The translations under genes and the position numbers were made by a program. From positions 5,934,459 to 5,998,458 of the forward strand of contig NC_058167.1 in NCBI RefSeq assembly GCF_020080835.1: 64,000 nt of DNA, in the 5' to 3' direction. Source of the DNA: Cotesia glomerata. Lineage: Eukaryota; Arthropoda; Insecta; Hymenoptera; Braconidae. This document shows positions 1-10,960 of this stretch, one piece after another. Numbering within the stretch: position 1 is the first letter of the stretch; every line of letters starts with the position of its first letter. The notes beneath the pieces were generated by a model that saw only the letters and a list, made by a program, of their open reading frames with translations, searched no databases and was not told the origin of the DNA.

Positions 1-2
1 AA

Positions 3-140
3 AATCTATTAGGCAATATAAGAGTCTGGATTGAAAAAGTTTTAAAAAACAGCCGCAGACCCCCATTAGCGCCGGAAAAGAAAGCCTTATATCAGCAGAA
101 GGCAAAGGAACGGCGACAGGCGAAGAAGAAAACTCCGTAA
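3..140 (+). CDS. 3' end of an unidentified coding sequence (partial)
   Basis: The window opens inside a reading frame (first full codon at base 3) that stays open for 45 codons to TAA at 138-140. The encoded tail is very basic, ending in a Lys/Arg/Gln-rich stretch (PEKKALYQQKAKERRQAKKK). Base composition is clearly GC-richer than the AT-rich DNA after the stop, which supports real coding sequence. No family is recognised. It could be the last exon of a host gene or the end of a transposon ORF; the upstream part lies outside the window. Confidence 0.45.
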   Translation, partial: NLLGNIRVWIEKVLKNSRRPPLAPEKKALYQQKAKERRQAKKKTP

Positions 141-1721
141 ACCTTAACAAGTCTGTTCCAAAAATAAGGTAGACTCTCTCGCCAGCTGATGAATGTTATT
201 ACTAGCAAAAGTATAACTTTAAATTTTTACTATTTTTCATTGAAAAATTTTATATTTTTAAGTGTGTTAACTATAACTGTAATTCTAGAGTCTGTTAATG
301 ACAGAAATTTTCTATTTTTATGTTATGCAGAGAGAAAATTTCTACATGTTTGTACACCTACGTTTATCTAAAACATAATGTACGTATATCTATCAAAACG
401 AATATAGATAAACGTACGTTTAAGAAGTAACATATCTTATAGTTTATATTTTTTTCTATCTCCTCAAGTTGACAAACAACGATATAGGTATACGTACATT
501 TACAAAGATATATAATAGTTTTACTGTGTGTACTGTTTCAGACAATATTATTTTGTTCTTTTCATTATTTTAAGGTTCCGATAAACAAAACTTTTTATAA
601 AATTTTATAGATCTTAACTCGTTTGACAAATGAATAATATTTCAATTTTTCAGTCTTTTTAATTGAAAAAGTTTTTTTTTCTTCTTCAATTTCAATCAAG
701 TACAAAAAGTTATAATTCATAAAAATTCTATTATTTTAGATAAAATTTACTTTAATTTGAATTCGCTATGAAAACATTGATTCCATAAACACATTGTACT
801 TTACGTAATATGAAATTCAAATAATTTTATGACGCGTGGCAAGCAGGTAAAAATAAATAGCATGATTTAATTTTATGACTTTTCTTTCATCATCGTCTAT
901 TTATATAGAAACTGATAGAAATATATGATAGTTTATAAGAAGGTTCAGATTTTACTTTTTATAAAAATTAATTACTAAACAATCAATTATTTATATTGAG
1001 CAAAATGACAAATTTTGAAATTCTGAAAAAGTTTTACAGAAACCTACAAACTTTTTATTGGATTATTGGAAACTAATATTAGTAAGTATAGAATTGACTT
1101 AATATTTAGACGATTTTTTTTATCTTGAAGAGGCCTAGACTGATTACTCGATGGAATCAAAGTTAAATATTTGAGAATAATTCCAAAGAATTTGAGTAGT
1201 TATTAAATACGAAATTGAATGAAATACGTTGTTACGCTTACTATATAACGAGTCTAACATATGTTACTATATATAACTGTAAGTATTATAAAATAATTAA
1301 GTAGATTAGTTGGGTCATACAATCATTTTATTATGAAAAAGTATATTTTAAAATATTTTTATTTTAAAAAAATTGTTCAATAGTTACAATAAAATACAAT
1401 TTAATATATATTTAATACTCAAGTTAAAAACTTGATGGTGAACATTTTTTGATACTTTCTTAAAAATAGTTAATCATACTTAACAATGATACTATATTCT
1501 ATACTCATTCATAAGTCTGCTAATTATTTTCAATATTAATCTTAATGTCAAAAAATTTTCAATTGTATTGATAATATTGTCTCAAACAATTTATTACTAA
1601 TTATTTATTTAATTTTGATCAAAAACTCTCGCAAGGACATCTATAACTATTAACGTTACCCAGTAAAAGTAAACAATCTTTGAGAGAATCAGGGACAAGA
1701 CCAGGATGTATAATACCTTGA
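141..1721. other. AT-rich noncoding stretch
   Basis: Low-complexity AT-rich DNA with no open frame beyond chance length, no recognisable repeat ends and no RNA-like fold noticed. I see nothing functional in it. Confidence 0.5.
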
Positions 1722-1815
1722 AAAAATAGACCAAGCTGGGAATCGAACCCAGATGACCTTATGTGACATCAGGTGTATTACCAATTATATTACCGGGTTC
1801 CTGACTCTGAATTCT
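1722..1815 (-). repeat. tRNA-like sequence (SINE head or tRNA relic)
   Basis: Read on minus, the sequence has a B box GGTTCGATTCC (1739-1749) inside a perfect 5-bp T-stem (CTGGG/CCCAG). Upstream is a D-arm-like ATAATTGGTAATAC, placed as in a Pol III internal promoter. The acceptor stem does not pair, so it is not a functional tRNA. A tRNA-derived SINE fragment or a tRNA pseudogene are the likely readings. Confidence 0.5.
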
Positions 1816-2175
1816 GTTATAACTTGTAATTTAAATGACTATTTATACCTACTTCAGATGTAATTGTAGATTTTTACGTTCTCGCCTCATTCTTAACGCC
1901 GTTATTTGACAACTTTATTCATCTATTTGATTTGTTACATGTAAACTCTTTGATTAGCCCTCATGTTTAAAGAAATTGCCAATTTTCTTAGCAATTGTCA
2001 ATCTTATGCAAATCACAGAAGAAACTTTTTGTAGTATAAATAGTTATAAATTTTTTTCGTTTAATGACTTGTCTAAAATTTCCAATTTTTGCAACATTTA
2101 ATAATTAAGTTTGTAAAGATCTGTGTTATTGATTATATGTAAGGAATTGTTATATAACTCTTAAACAAGCTGCCG

Positions 2176-4641
2176 TCAATCTGTTTCCCAACAATTCGGA
2201 AGCTCAAAAACAAATATTCCCATGTCTGTGGATACTTTTGTTGCAGGTCTTACAAATTTTAAGTCGCTTATGAAGATTATGTCATCATTAATTTCTATTT
2301 CTTTAATGTAATCAGTGTCAAAGGCACTTCTTTTGATTTTATATAGTTTTAGAAAAAAACCTTGAACATTACTGTTATCTTGATTTTCAAAATCAATGAT
2401 AGACAATATTTCTCCAAATTTAATCTTGTAAGAGATTATAGAATTACAGAATTTGTTATCATTATCATTTTTGCTATGATAATCAATCCCATTTATTTTA
2501 ATTTTAGTGTAAGAAGACGCAGAGTTTATAGGGACATAACCTGTCTGTAGCAATACATTGAGTTCAAATTCTCGAAGATTTATAACTTCAGGGCTGCTCA
2601 TAGCTTGAAAATCTTTGTTTATTACTACTTCATCAGTCGAATTAGGAATTTTAAGAGTCTTACAAATAAATTTTCTTGTTTTAGCCGTAACTGAACCACT
2701 GTAAATCGCTGATTCTACAAATTTGGTCATTAAAAATCTCATGACAATTTGATCAGCTCTTCCGTGGGGGCTCGTAACTTTATCCATAACTTTTTTATTC
2801 CAGGATTCAAACACGGCAGCAGAATGAACCCACATCGGACCAAAATTTTCAATTTATTTTATCAGATGAGGTAACAAATGAATATTAAAACTCATATTTT
2901 CGAGTCCAAATAATTCTTCGAACTGTGAAACATACTCTTCTATGAGATATCTAGCGCGTTCCAAACTAGTACTGGTTACACAATCACGATTCAAAATATG
3001 AACTGCTTGAGACAAAAGAGCCAAATGTTTGATATACTTTACGGGTAATATACCATTCAAACATGGTGCCGCATAACCTAACCAATTATGAAGTTCAGAC
3101 CCTTTCCAATTATTAAATGTATCTAATCCTCGGGGCAGGCGACTACGGCGTGATGGAAATTTTATGGATAGCAATCGTTCGTCAATTCTTGCTTTACTGG
3201 TCGGATCTCCAATATAATATGGTGAATCTGTTGTAGTGAGAAGTAATGTTGCATGTTGTTTCACTGCTCCGAGAAAAACAGCATGCAAGCTGTCGACTAC
3301 AAGTCCATTACCTAAATCGAATTCAGGCAATCCAGCTAACGATGAAATCCCTTTAATACCATTTGTTGTTGTTTTCATCTGGAAAGCTGTAAGCATATCT
3401 TCTCTTATTTCTTCATCAGTTCGAAGATTTTCGGAACAGTGACTTCGCGGATAAATGTGTTTATTTTGGTGATGTTCACCTATTGCATAGCAAAAGGAAC
3501 AACCGTCGTAACCATTAAACTGCTTCATTCTCATCATTAATGCTCTCGCTGGAGAATCAACAGTGCACGTTGTTACAATAAACTTCGAAGTTACTTCTCT
3601 ACATTCTGAAGTTTTCCAAGCAATCCTAGTTGTATATAAGTCACGTAGTTAATCGATTATCGAGCCTAATAAGAGATTCAAAGATGGGTGACATGTATCA
3701 ACAAAAATTCCAGCCAAAAGCATATGTTTCTTACGAATATGCGGAGGTAATTCATTAAATTGTAAATAAACCGGCCACGCACTTGCTTTAGATGATTTGG
3801 ACACTTGGCAACCATCTGTTTTCATAGTGAAAGAAAAATTGAATGGATTACTCAAGAATTTTCCAGATGAACACAGATTTTGATATTGCTGTCCATCATA
3901 AATATCTTCAAACATCGAAGAATCTCGCTTTTCTCTTGTAAATCGATAGCAGAATGATTTTTTCAATACCAGGTATTTTGAAAAACTCAGTTAATTGGCT
4001 TGATAAACTTAGCTGAAGAAAATAATTCAAATTTTCAGGTTTTTCATCTGGACCGCATGATTTACAAGAACATGTTTTGGACAGCATTTTTCCAACTCCA
4101 AGATTTTCTTTACAAATACTACAGTACATGTGATGAGTAATCAAACTGTTGTCACGGTTCAATGCTTTCCATAGCGCTTTCTTTGTTGTTGGTAAATTAT
4201 TATTGTTGTGGGTTAATTTCATCCAGGATAGTATAGATAATGTAGCTTCGTATGAAAAATTGTTGCGTAAAGAAATAGCAATAATAGCCAACAGATGATC
4301 GTTTTCATAGAAATTTGGATTGCTTAAGAACGGAAAGTTAAATACCGACTTTTCCACAGAAAAAAAAGCTTGACTTGAACTGTTTCCCTCGTCAGAATCA
4401 CTGTCACTGCTTTCGTTATTATTCTGATTGTCACTATCAAGTTGCAGGCTACTTTCATGACAGATTTTCAATCCTTTCAGCTTTATTAAATTCTTCTAAA
4501 CTATCCAAATTGTAATCCTCGATTATTTCATCCGGAATACTTTCTTGGAATTTTTGTGTATTTGAAAAGTGTTTCGGTTCTTCTACATTTTCTTCAGCTT
4601 CAAGTTGTAAAGACTGACCGGTGATTCCTCCAAATTGGTCA
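2176..4641 (-). pseudogene. CACTA/EnSpm (Tnp2-like) transposase, copy A, main exon, broken
   Basis: The minus-strand exon starts after a consensus acceptor (tgtttag|T at 4641) and runs to the C-terminal WETD-stop at 2176. In order it encodes an acidic Ser/Asp-rich region, a Cys-rich zinc-binding block (CSICKE...CSCKSCGPDE), the core motif TDGCQVSKSS, a second Cys block (CSFCYA), DSLHAVFLG, and the C-terminal NIHLLPHL...ESWNKKV block. These match the second copy at 38358-40987 throughout, and resemble Tnp2/Transposase_21-type proteins of CACTA elements. The frame is destroyed by frameshifts near 4470 and near 3960 (an A-run) and by in-frame stops at 3649-3651 and 2854-2856. The assignment to the CACTA superfamily is from remembered family features; the homology between the two copies is seen directly. 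Confidence 0.75.
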
Positions 4642-6219
4642 CTAAACAGAGAAATTGATTACTTGCTTACTTATAAAATTACATTTTACTGATATGATTT
4701 CATAAATAAAAACAATTGATTTAATTCTATAAATTAAATATTTAAATACGATCATAAATATAGAAAATTTAGAAATTAGCAAGCGAATGCATTTCAAACT
4801 TTAGAATCTACATCATTAATTATTGGTTTTTATGAATATGAATAAGCTACTATGTTACTCAATAAACTTATTAAATTTAAGATAATAACAAAAAGTTTTC
4901 TAGGTGAATTTGTGATTTCATGCCTAATCAGTCATTGGTGGAGTGATCCATTTCATTTATATGCCTTAAGCGCGACGCGTTTCAATAAATACTACTCACG
5001 CTTAAGAAAGAAAAATCGGTGATTTGATCTGTTAGATCATATTAAAATTAATGTATAATTAAATGACAAAAAAATGTATACCAAAACAAAGAAAAATATT
5101 TGTGTACGAATTTCATACATTTTAATTGTGAGTTATTCATAAGTTCATAAAGAAAATATATTTTTAGAAATTAAAAAAAATCATGTTAACGGCCTGCTGA
5201 GATAATAAAAAATTTCAAAATGTTCACTTGTTCGAAAGATAACGTTGTTTTATAATTTCAAAACAAAGACTGTCCAATTTTTTTTGAATTCGCAATTTTT
5301 TAATTGGGAAGTTAAAGAGTGATTTTTAAAAATAATTTATAAATTTCCGGTCGAAAAGGTATATCGTAAAAGGTAGATTGTTCAATAGTTTTTGCAGTTG
5401 GAAAATTTCAAAAAAGTATTTTCTTAATTGTTATTCAAGCTTTTGAGCTGAAATAGCTCAAAGACGTCATTATCCTTAAAATTTGTAGCTCTTTTCGGTT
5501 GAATGTAGCAAGAAGTTGCAGGGATGTCCTATAGGTTCAAATATTATACTAATTTTTTTGCGAAATAACGTTTAAATTATTGTATTATTTTTTTTCATGA
5601 ATTTCGTTAATTTTTTTTTTCATTAAAAAGTAAAATCGAATATTGTCAACCGGTTGAAAATTAGTTGATTGCTTGGACAAAATTGCAACACTTAAAATTC
5701 AGAAAAATGTTTTGTCAAATAACTAACCGATTTTGAAGCTGATAAAGTTCATCAATACTTAGAAGTTATATTGAGTTCGCCATGGAACTGCAGACCATCT
5801 TTAGACTTTTTAGACTTTTCATACAGCTATAACTATCATAAAAATTGGCTCAAGAATCTTTGAAAAGCATAATGTTGAGATAGAAAAATCGAAAAAAATT
5901 GACTGAACACCCGGGTGAAAAAAAAAAATTATGTATGATAACGCATGGAAAATGACCCTATATTATTATATACTATATGAAGTAGCCTAGCAACATTATG
6001 TATAATTGCATGGAACTATATATAATTTCACAAAATTATAAATAAATTGTATTAAAATCTATATAATGCATAGAATTATATATAAATTATTATGAGCATC
6101 TATCATTCATGCAGTTATGTATGAGTCATATATAATTATTCAGAGTAATGGAAATGAAAATTCATTCCGAACTCACTCCCAATTTTTTTCAGTGTATGAT
6201 TTAAAAAATAAAAAATTAC
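4642..6219 (-). other. Probable intron of copy A transposase, AT-rich
   Basis: Lies between a donor (|GTAATT at 6219) and an acceptor (tgtttag| at 4642) whose phases agree. It contains no long ORF. The part at about 5920-6150 is rich in tatataat-type words. Confidence 0.5.
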
Positions 6220-6302
6220 CTTCCACGGTCAATTGGATCTGATGTACTTCTTAGCATTGACGATGATGGTACTGATGACGATTTTGATGGTAAAGATGTT
6301 CT
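6220..6302 (-). pseudogene. Upstream coding exon of copy A transposase gene
   Basis: An 83-nt minus-strand segment bounded by acceptor ttgtag| and donor |gtaatt. It encodes a Ser-rich stretch (SLPSKSSSVPSSSMLRSTS) and ends with two bases (AG) that combine with the first base at 4641 to keep the frame open into the main exon (GSDQFGG). The phase match across a 1.6-kb intron supports real splicing in the ancestral element. The first exon with the start codon is not identified; it may lie upstream, where the sequence reaches an assembly gap. Confidence 0.5.
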
Positions 6303-6479
6303 CTACAATTGAAAATGTTAAATATGTTAACGTATTATCTTTTCAGTTTCCATAAATACGATCTTAGTTGAAAGTAATAATACTTTGAGTTAGTATAGAA
6401 AATAAGTGTTAATATAGGTACCAAATTCTGATCAAGTTCTATTCATTTACCAATTAACTCGAAGTAAAAAAATCAGTAA

Positions 6480-6804
6480 GACGGTTGACCCACCAGGCCA
6501 TCCCTGCAACTTCCCGCTAATAACTTACAAACAGTGCTACGAATTTAGTTCATTATGATGTTATGAGCTCTTTTAGCTCAATAATATAGTTTTCGTGCTA
6601 TTTTCGACTCGAAGATTAAAATATTATATATTTTCGAACTCATCGAGTTTGAAAAACCGCTTTTTTAGAAATTTTCAAAATTCGATATCTTCTGAACCAA
6701 TTAACCGATTTACACTAACTAGGCAGCAATCGACGTAGTTTTTTAAGCTTTATCAAGATATACAAAATTCTTGAACAATTTGCTAGAAATTGGGAAGTAA
6801 TCTA
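6480..6804. repeat. Interspersed repeat fragment (family also near 26.5, 60.5, 63.6 kb)
   Basis: The stretch ending at the gap contains cttgaacaatttgctagaaa and a following ttgggaagtaatct, which recur at 26446-26485. It also has the cttcccgctaat / tttcgaaaa word style of the repeats near 60.2-60.8 and 63.5-64.0 kb. This is a dispersed, noncoding, AT-rich family. Confidence 0.55.
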
Positions 6805-6904
6805 NNNNNNNNNNNNNNNNNNNNNNNNNNNNNNNNNNNNNNNNNNNNNNNNNNNNNNNNNNNNNNNNNNNNNNNNNNNNNNNNNNNNNNNNNNNNNNNN
6901 NNNN
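6805..6904. other. Assembly gap (100 N)
   Basis: Exactly 100 N, a standard placeholder for unknown length. It interrupts the minus-strand copia element just where the pol region should begin. On the other side lies unrelated repeat DNA. Confidence 1.
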
Positions 6905-7050
6905 AAGGCATTTTGTGCTAAGTACTGATTATTCTTATTATAGTTTCTATCACGTCTATCATTCCTTATATGGTTTAGAATCTCACATTATTAATCTAAC
7001 TTCTATTAGTTCCCTTGTCCTTGTCTAGTTTTACCTCTAGGAGTTTTGGA

Positions 7051-7085
<35 letters not shown>

Positions 7086-8283
7086 TATTATTATTATTTA
7101 TAATCTTACTTTTGATCCTGCCATCCTTGCACTCTGAACCCTTATGAGATCTTATCTCCTGACAGTAGTAGCAGAACCACAAATCTTTTGACAGGGGACA
7201 ATTTTCAATTCTATGTCCAGGTTTGGCACATCTATGGCAGTTCTTCTTGCCGTGAAACTTTGCAGTCTGAGCCTTAATTGTCTCTTCTCCCTCGTTGGTT
7301 TTTTTCTCGGCTTCTAGCTGTAGAATAAAAGATTTCATTTCATTTATTGTCATCTCTTTTGAATGAGACCTTTTAATGAAATCTGCGGACATTAATTGAG
7401 GGTTTATTGGGGTTATAGCTTGATAGAACGCAGATCTAATTTCTTGCTCAGTTAGTTGTTCCCCATCTCCACAAGATTCATATTCTTTAATGATTTGGTC
7501 AAATCTTTCACAGAAATCATTGACCTTTTCATTCTTTTTCATCTTAATTGAATACAATCATTTCCTAACAGAGCTTGAAGTAAGATTTATCTGTTTTTTT
7601 CTACAAGCTTTGATTCTCTTTAAGACTTCTACAGGTTCAGAAATGTCAAAAATTTTCTTGTGATAATCTTCATCTAAATGATTAATAATAATATCTCTAA
7701 CCAGACATTTTCTTTTATGAATTATTGAATTTGGTAAATTATTTTCATTACTATTATTTTCGTCTATTACATCTAATCAATCACAACTAGTTAGTTCTGA
7801 TTTTAAGTAATCAAACCAAATATTATAATTTGATTTTTGGGTTAACTTATACTCTCTTCTAATATTAATCTCATTTTGATTTAACAGTAATGCATCTTTA
7901 ACCAAGTTCAATTCTCTAGTAATATTGTTATTCCCATTTGTAGCTTCTAATTGTGTTCTATCTGGGATATTAGGAACTATATGTGAATCTTTTACCTTAG
8001 TTGCTTCTATTTTAGCCTTCTCCCGATCTAGCTCTGCTCTACGCCCATCTACCGTCATTTTAAGAGCTTTAACTAGTTCGTGAGTGACTTCTTCTAATCG
8101 TTTCGCAGCTCTACCGAGTGTTGCTGACATCTCGCGAGTCTGTTTGTTGGACTCGACCATCAGCATCTTCATATCTTCAAATTCTTTGCTACCAACCATT
8201 ACCATTTTCTCACAGCTGACAATCTTGGCTTTGGTATTTTCATTCTTATTTTTATTATTATCGTCTTCTATATTTGTAAACAT
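6905..8283 (-). pseudogene. gag: copia gag polyprotein, copy A, interrupted
   Basis: The frame runs from 8283 toward the gap, with a coiled-coil-like charged N-terminal part and a copia-type gag core (NYNIWFDYLKSEL, later KKNEKVNDFCERFDQII). It ends with two zinc-binding motifs: the CCHC knuckle CHRCAKPGHRIENC, and CYYCQEIRSHKGSEC. In-frame TGA stops fall at 7777-7779 and 7558-7560. Beyond the knuckles is an (ATT)n run near 7053-7097. Gag would form the particle and package the RNA; this copy cannot make it intact. Confidence 0.8.
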
Positions 8284-8425
8284 ATAATCTTAATTAGTAT
8301 CTGGAATTTTGTTAACATCTAAGCATCTTAATATCTAAATAGGCCTCATCTAACTATTCTTAAACACTTTTATACTTCTTAGAGTGTCTTCTAGTTTAGT
8401 TTACAGCTTCTAAATTATTCTATAG

Positions 8426-8728
8426 TCAATACTTACTTGTCGACTGGTCTGATTTGACAGGTGTTGAGAAATTATTCATCTTAACCTGTAACTCTTGTTC
8501 ATCTTTATTCTCATCAGTTGTTTTTGATGGTCCTGCATTGTCATTATCTGTTGTATGAATTAATCCCTTGCGGAATTGTGACAGACTATGAAGGGTATCC
8601 ATATTTTTCTCAATTTTGATTTTTAAGATTGGATTTTGTCCAACATTCTCTAGATCAGATGATGTTTTCTCAAAACTTGCGTCGCTGTCATAGTCGACCA
8701 GTTGAGCCTTTTCTTCCGACTCTGACAT
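8426..8728 (-). CDS. Small acidic ORF between copia LTR/leader and gag
   Basis: A 100-codon ORF beginning MSESEEKAQLVDYDSD, rich in Asp, Glu, Ser and Lys. It lies upstream of gag on the same strand but in a different frame. It could be an N-terminal gag portion separated by a frameshift or short intron, or an accessory ORF of this element. No domain is recognised. Confidence 0.4.
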   Translation of the reverse strand: MSESEEKAQLVDYDSDASFEKTSSDLENVGQNPILKIKIEKNMDTLHSLSQFRKGLIHTTDNDNAGPSKTTDENKDEQELQVKMNNFSTPVKSDQSTSKY

Positions 8729-9741
8729 CTATTTCGGATTTTATGAAACAGAATTTAAATTTAATTAATTATACATTTAATTAATAATTTATCATCTAAT
8801 TAATAATTTTTCATCTATCTCTTATTATTAAAATTCTAAAATTCTATTCGTCTAATACCAGATACTCTTCATAATTAATTCTGTTTCGTGCTTCTAAATT
8901 AAAATGAACGCACTGCAATTCATTTCAATTTGAAACGCAAGTTTGATCATCTACACAGCACCACCTCGAGTATGCACACCTATTTCAACGTACAGTTTCA
9001 CGCACAGCAATGAAACAACGTTGAAGGCGGTTGATCACGCACACACTCGGGATACATTATGCAAACAAAACAACCTCACAAACTATAAGATACTTGATGC
9101 TGAACGCAACCATCGCATATCTCAAGTTACCGAAATATTTTGATATGTATTTTATATTGATCAATATTAATGACATGTCCAAATACATTTTTGTTTTATT
9201 TCAGAATTTATTAAGATTCATAATGAAATTTAAAATTTAATTCAAATCATCTTAAAACATCGTAGTCTACAATAGTTTTGTAGTACACGTGATTTTTATA
9301 TACTGTTATTATGATGACGCCGTTGTCCGACATCTTGAAATTTTTCGCGCCTACCGGCTTCACCAGTTATTTCATCATAAGACAAAAGATAATCTACTCA
9401 ATGTTAATCTCTTTGTCACAATCTTATATACTGAAAATTATTTTCAGAAATCTATAAATTTATTTAATTAAACAAATAAATATTTGTCAATTTTTTCTAA
9501 GTTGTCTAAATTGATCGTATATTAATACGTATTTATTGCGTTTTATCTTTTAGGTGCATGCATGATTCACTCATCTGTTAATTTCGTTTTATCTTCTTAT
9601 TTTATTTTTGTAGATTTTATTTTCTAAAGTAATGTTCATAAATACTCTTACCTTACAATAAGTCACTTCCACAAAACTTATTATATTTTTAATAAATAAA
9701 ATTACAAACGCTGTGTAAGCATACACTGGGCCTCAATAACC
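8729..9741 (-). other. copia leader region with PBS
   Basis: AT-rich leader between the LTR and the first ORF. Immediately inside the LTR, on minus, is ggttattgaggcccagtg, the primer-binding site. It resembles the half-tRNA-iMet PBS used by Drosophila copia. The first ~75 nt match the leader of the plus-strand copy at 21677-21755. Confidence 0.6.
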
Positions 9742-10098
9742 TGTGAGGAAGTGAATTAATTTAACACAACAGTTTTATATTTAATAATCTAAACGAATCT
9801 TTATTTATCTTCTAAATGATTAATAAATGATAATATGTTATCTTGAATAATTAACAATATTGTAATAATACAAAAAGAACGTAAAAGAATAATTATAAGG
9901 TGTATGCACGTGGCTGCACGTAGTACCGCCAAGAGTACAAGATATAAAGTAAGGTATAGAGAGTAAAGGGGAGAGGAGTCGTATGCGCCGTCGAGCGGCG
10001 CGCAGACCGACGCCAACTCACTAGCCATAATAATAATAATCTAGATATATAAAAAAATAGATCTCAGCAGACTTAGGTAAATTCGTGTCTTCTTAACA
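9742..10098 (-). repeat. copia 5' LTR, copy A
   Basis: Starts tgttaagaag and ends cctcaca on minus, about 357 bp. It is nearly identical to the plus-strand 5' LTR at 21321-21676 and more different from the 3' LTR at 26085-26440. Confidence 0.9.
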
Positions 10099-10219
10099 AT
10101 TATAATCATAATTATAATAATATTTAGCAACCTTGCAGTCACTATGTGATTGCTATGACTTGTGAATTATAAAGAAATAAAACTTTGCTTCATTGAATAA
10201 TGACTTTTGTTGAATTGCA

Positions 10220-10430
10220 CTGTACTTTTTTAATTATTGACGTTTTTAAAGGTATAAGCTCATCCCCTTATTACACTTATTAAGAGTTTTGATTCGAGTA
10301 CCCACACGCATTTTGATATATTTTCATGTACATAAATATATGAAAAATTGATGTAGGTACTCAAATGAAAGGTCTTCATAAGTGCAATATCGGAGTGAGT
10401 TTTTATCTTTAAAAATGTCAATAATGTACA
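10220..10430. repeat. Short inverted repeat (MITE-like)
   Basis: Arms of about 65 bp (10238-10303 and 10356-10421) are imperfect reverse complements (ttgacgtttttaaaggtata against ttatctttaaaaatgtcaat; gattcgagtaccc against gtaggtactcaaat). No coding content. Confidence 0.55.
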
Positions 10431-10666
10431 AGATACAAGGCCATTTTTTAATTATCTATTTATAAATAGAGCACTTTCGAATGCAGCCCAAATACTTATC
10501 ATGATAAATTGACTATCGGTGAGAATGATATAAAAACACGAACAGGCACAAATTTAAATTAAGACTTTTGCATTGACACTAAATTTCACTAAAAAAATTT
10601 ATTTTATTGTATGACTATCTCGGAGACAAAATTTCTCTTATTTTCTCAATCACATAGATAGATATC

Positions 10667-10668
<2 letters not shown>

Positions 10669-10746
<78 letters not shown>
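10669..10746 (+). repeat. (TAA)n tract, 5' flank of R4/Dong copy 1
   Basis: About 26 uninterrupted TAA units. TAA repeats are the known insertion target of Dong elements of the R4 clade; the element body follows directly. Confidence 0.95.
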
Positions 10747-10747
<1 letters not shown>

Positions 10748-10827
10748 TTGCTTGCTACGTGGCCTCCAAGCGGCGCATCGCGGGAAACGCAGACCATAAC
10801 ACCAGGTCTGTAGGCGAACGACGTAGC
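10747..10827 (+). ncRNA. HDV-like ribozyme remnant with disrupted P1
   Basis: P2 (10754-10760 with 10821-10827), P3, L3, P4 and J4/2 are the same as in the intact ribozyme of copy 2. The P1 5' strand GCGGTGC is replaced by cttgc directly after the TAA tract, so only its last three bases can pair with GCATCGC. This copy should not self-cleave at the expected site. Confidence 0.6.
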
Positions 10828-10960
10828 CGATGCAGTGGGCCAACTACCCACTGCATTGAAATACTGAGTTACAACAAGGCGTAATCTCAGAAGTGCTCCC
10901 CACAACCGGTCCTTTTCGGATGAGGACCATTCATCAGGTGGGAGGAGCACGCCGGACCCG

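Larger units (their letters stand above)
6905..10098 (-). mobile_element. Ty1/copia LTR retrotransposon, copy A (5' part only)
   Basis: On the minus strand the order is 5' LTR (10098-9742), PBS, leader, a small ORF, gag, and the first codons after the zinc knuckles, ending at the assembly gap. Protease, integrase, reverse transcriptase and the 3' LTR are absent from the assembled sequence. The LTR, leader and gag match the plus-strand copy at 21321-26440. Confidence 0.85.

Noticed and set aside
5890..6150. MITE suggested by cacccgggtg followed by an A-run
   Set aside because: A similar cccgggaaaaa string occurs near 51450, but no matching opposite end or target duplication was found.
10615..10950. 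Minus ORFs ending in poly-Leu or poly-Ile before R4 copy 1 (and 14286-14663)
   Set aside because: Antisense of the R4 5' UTR plus the TAA tract.
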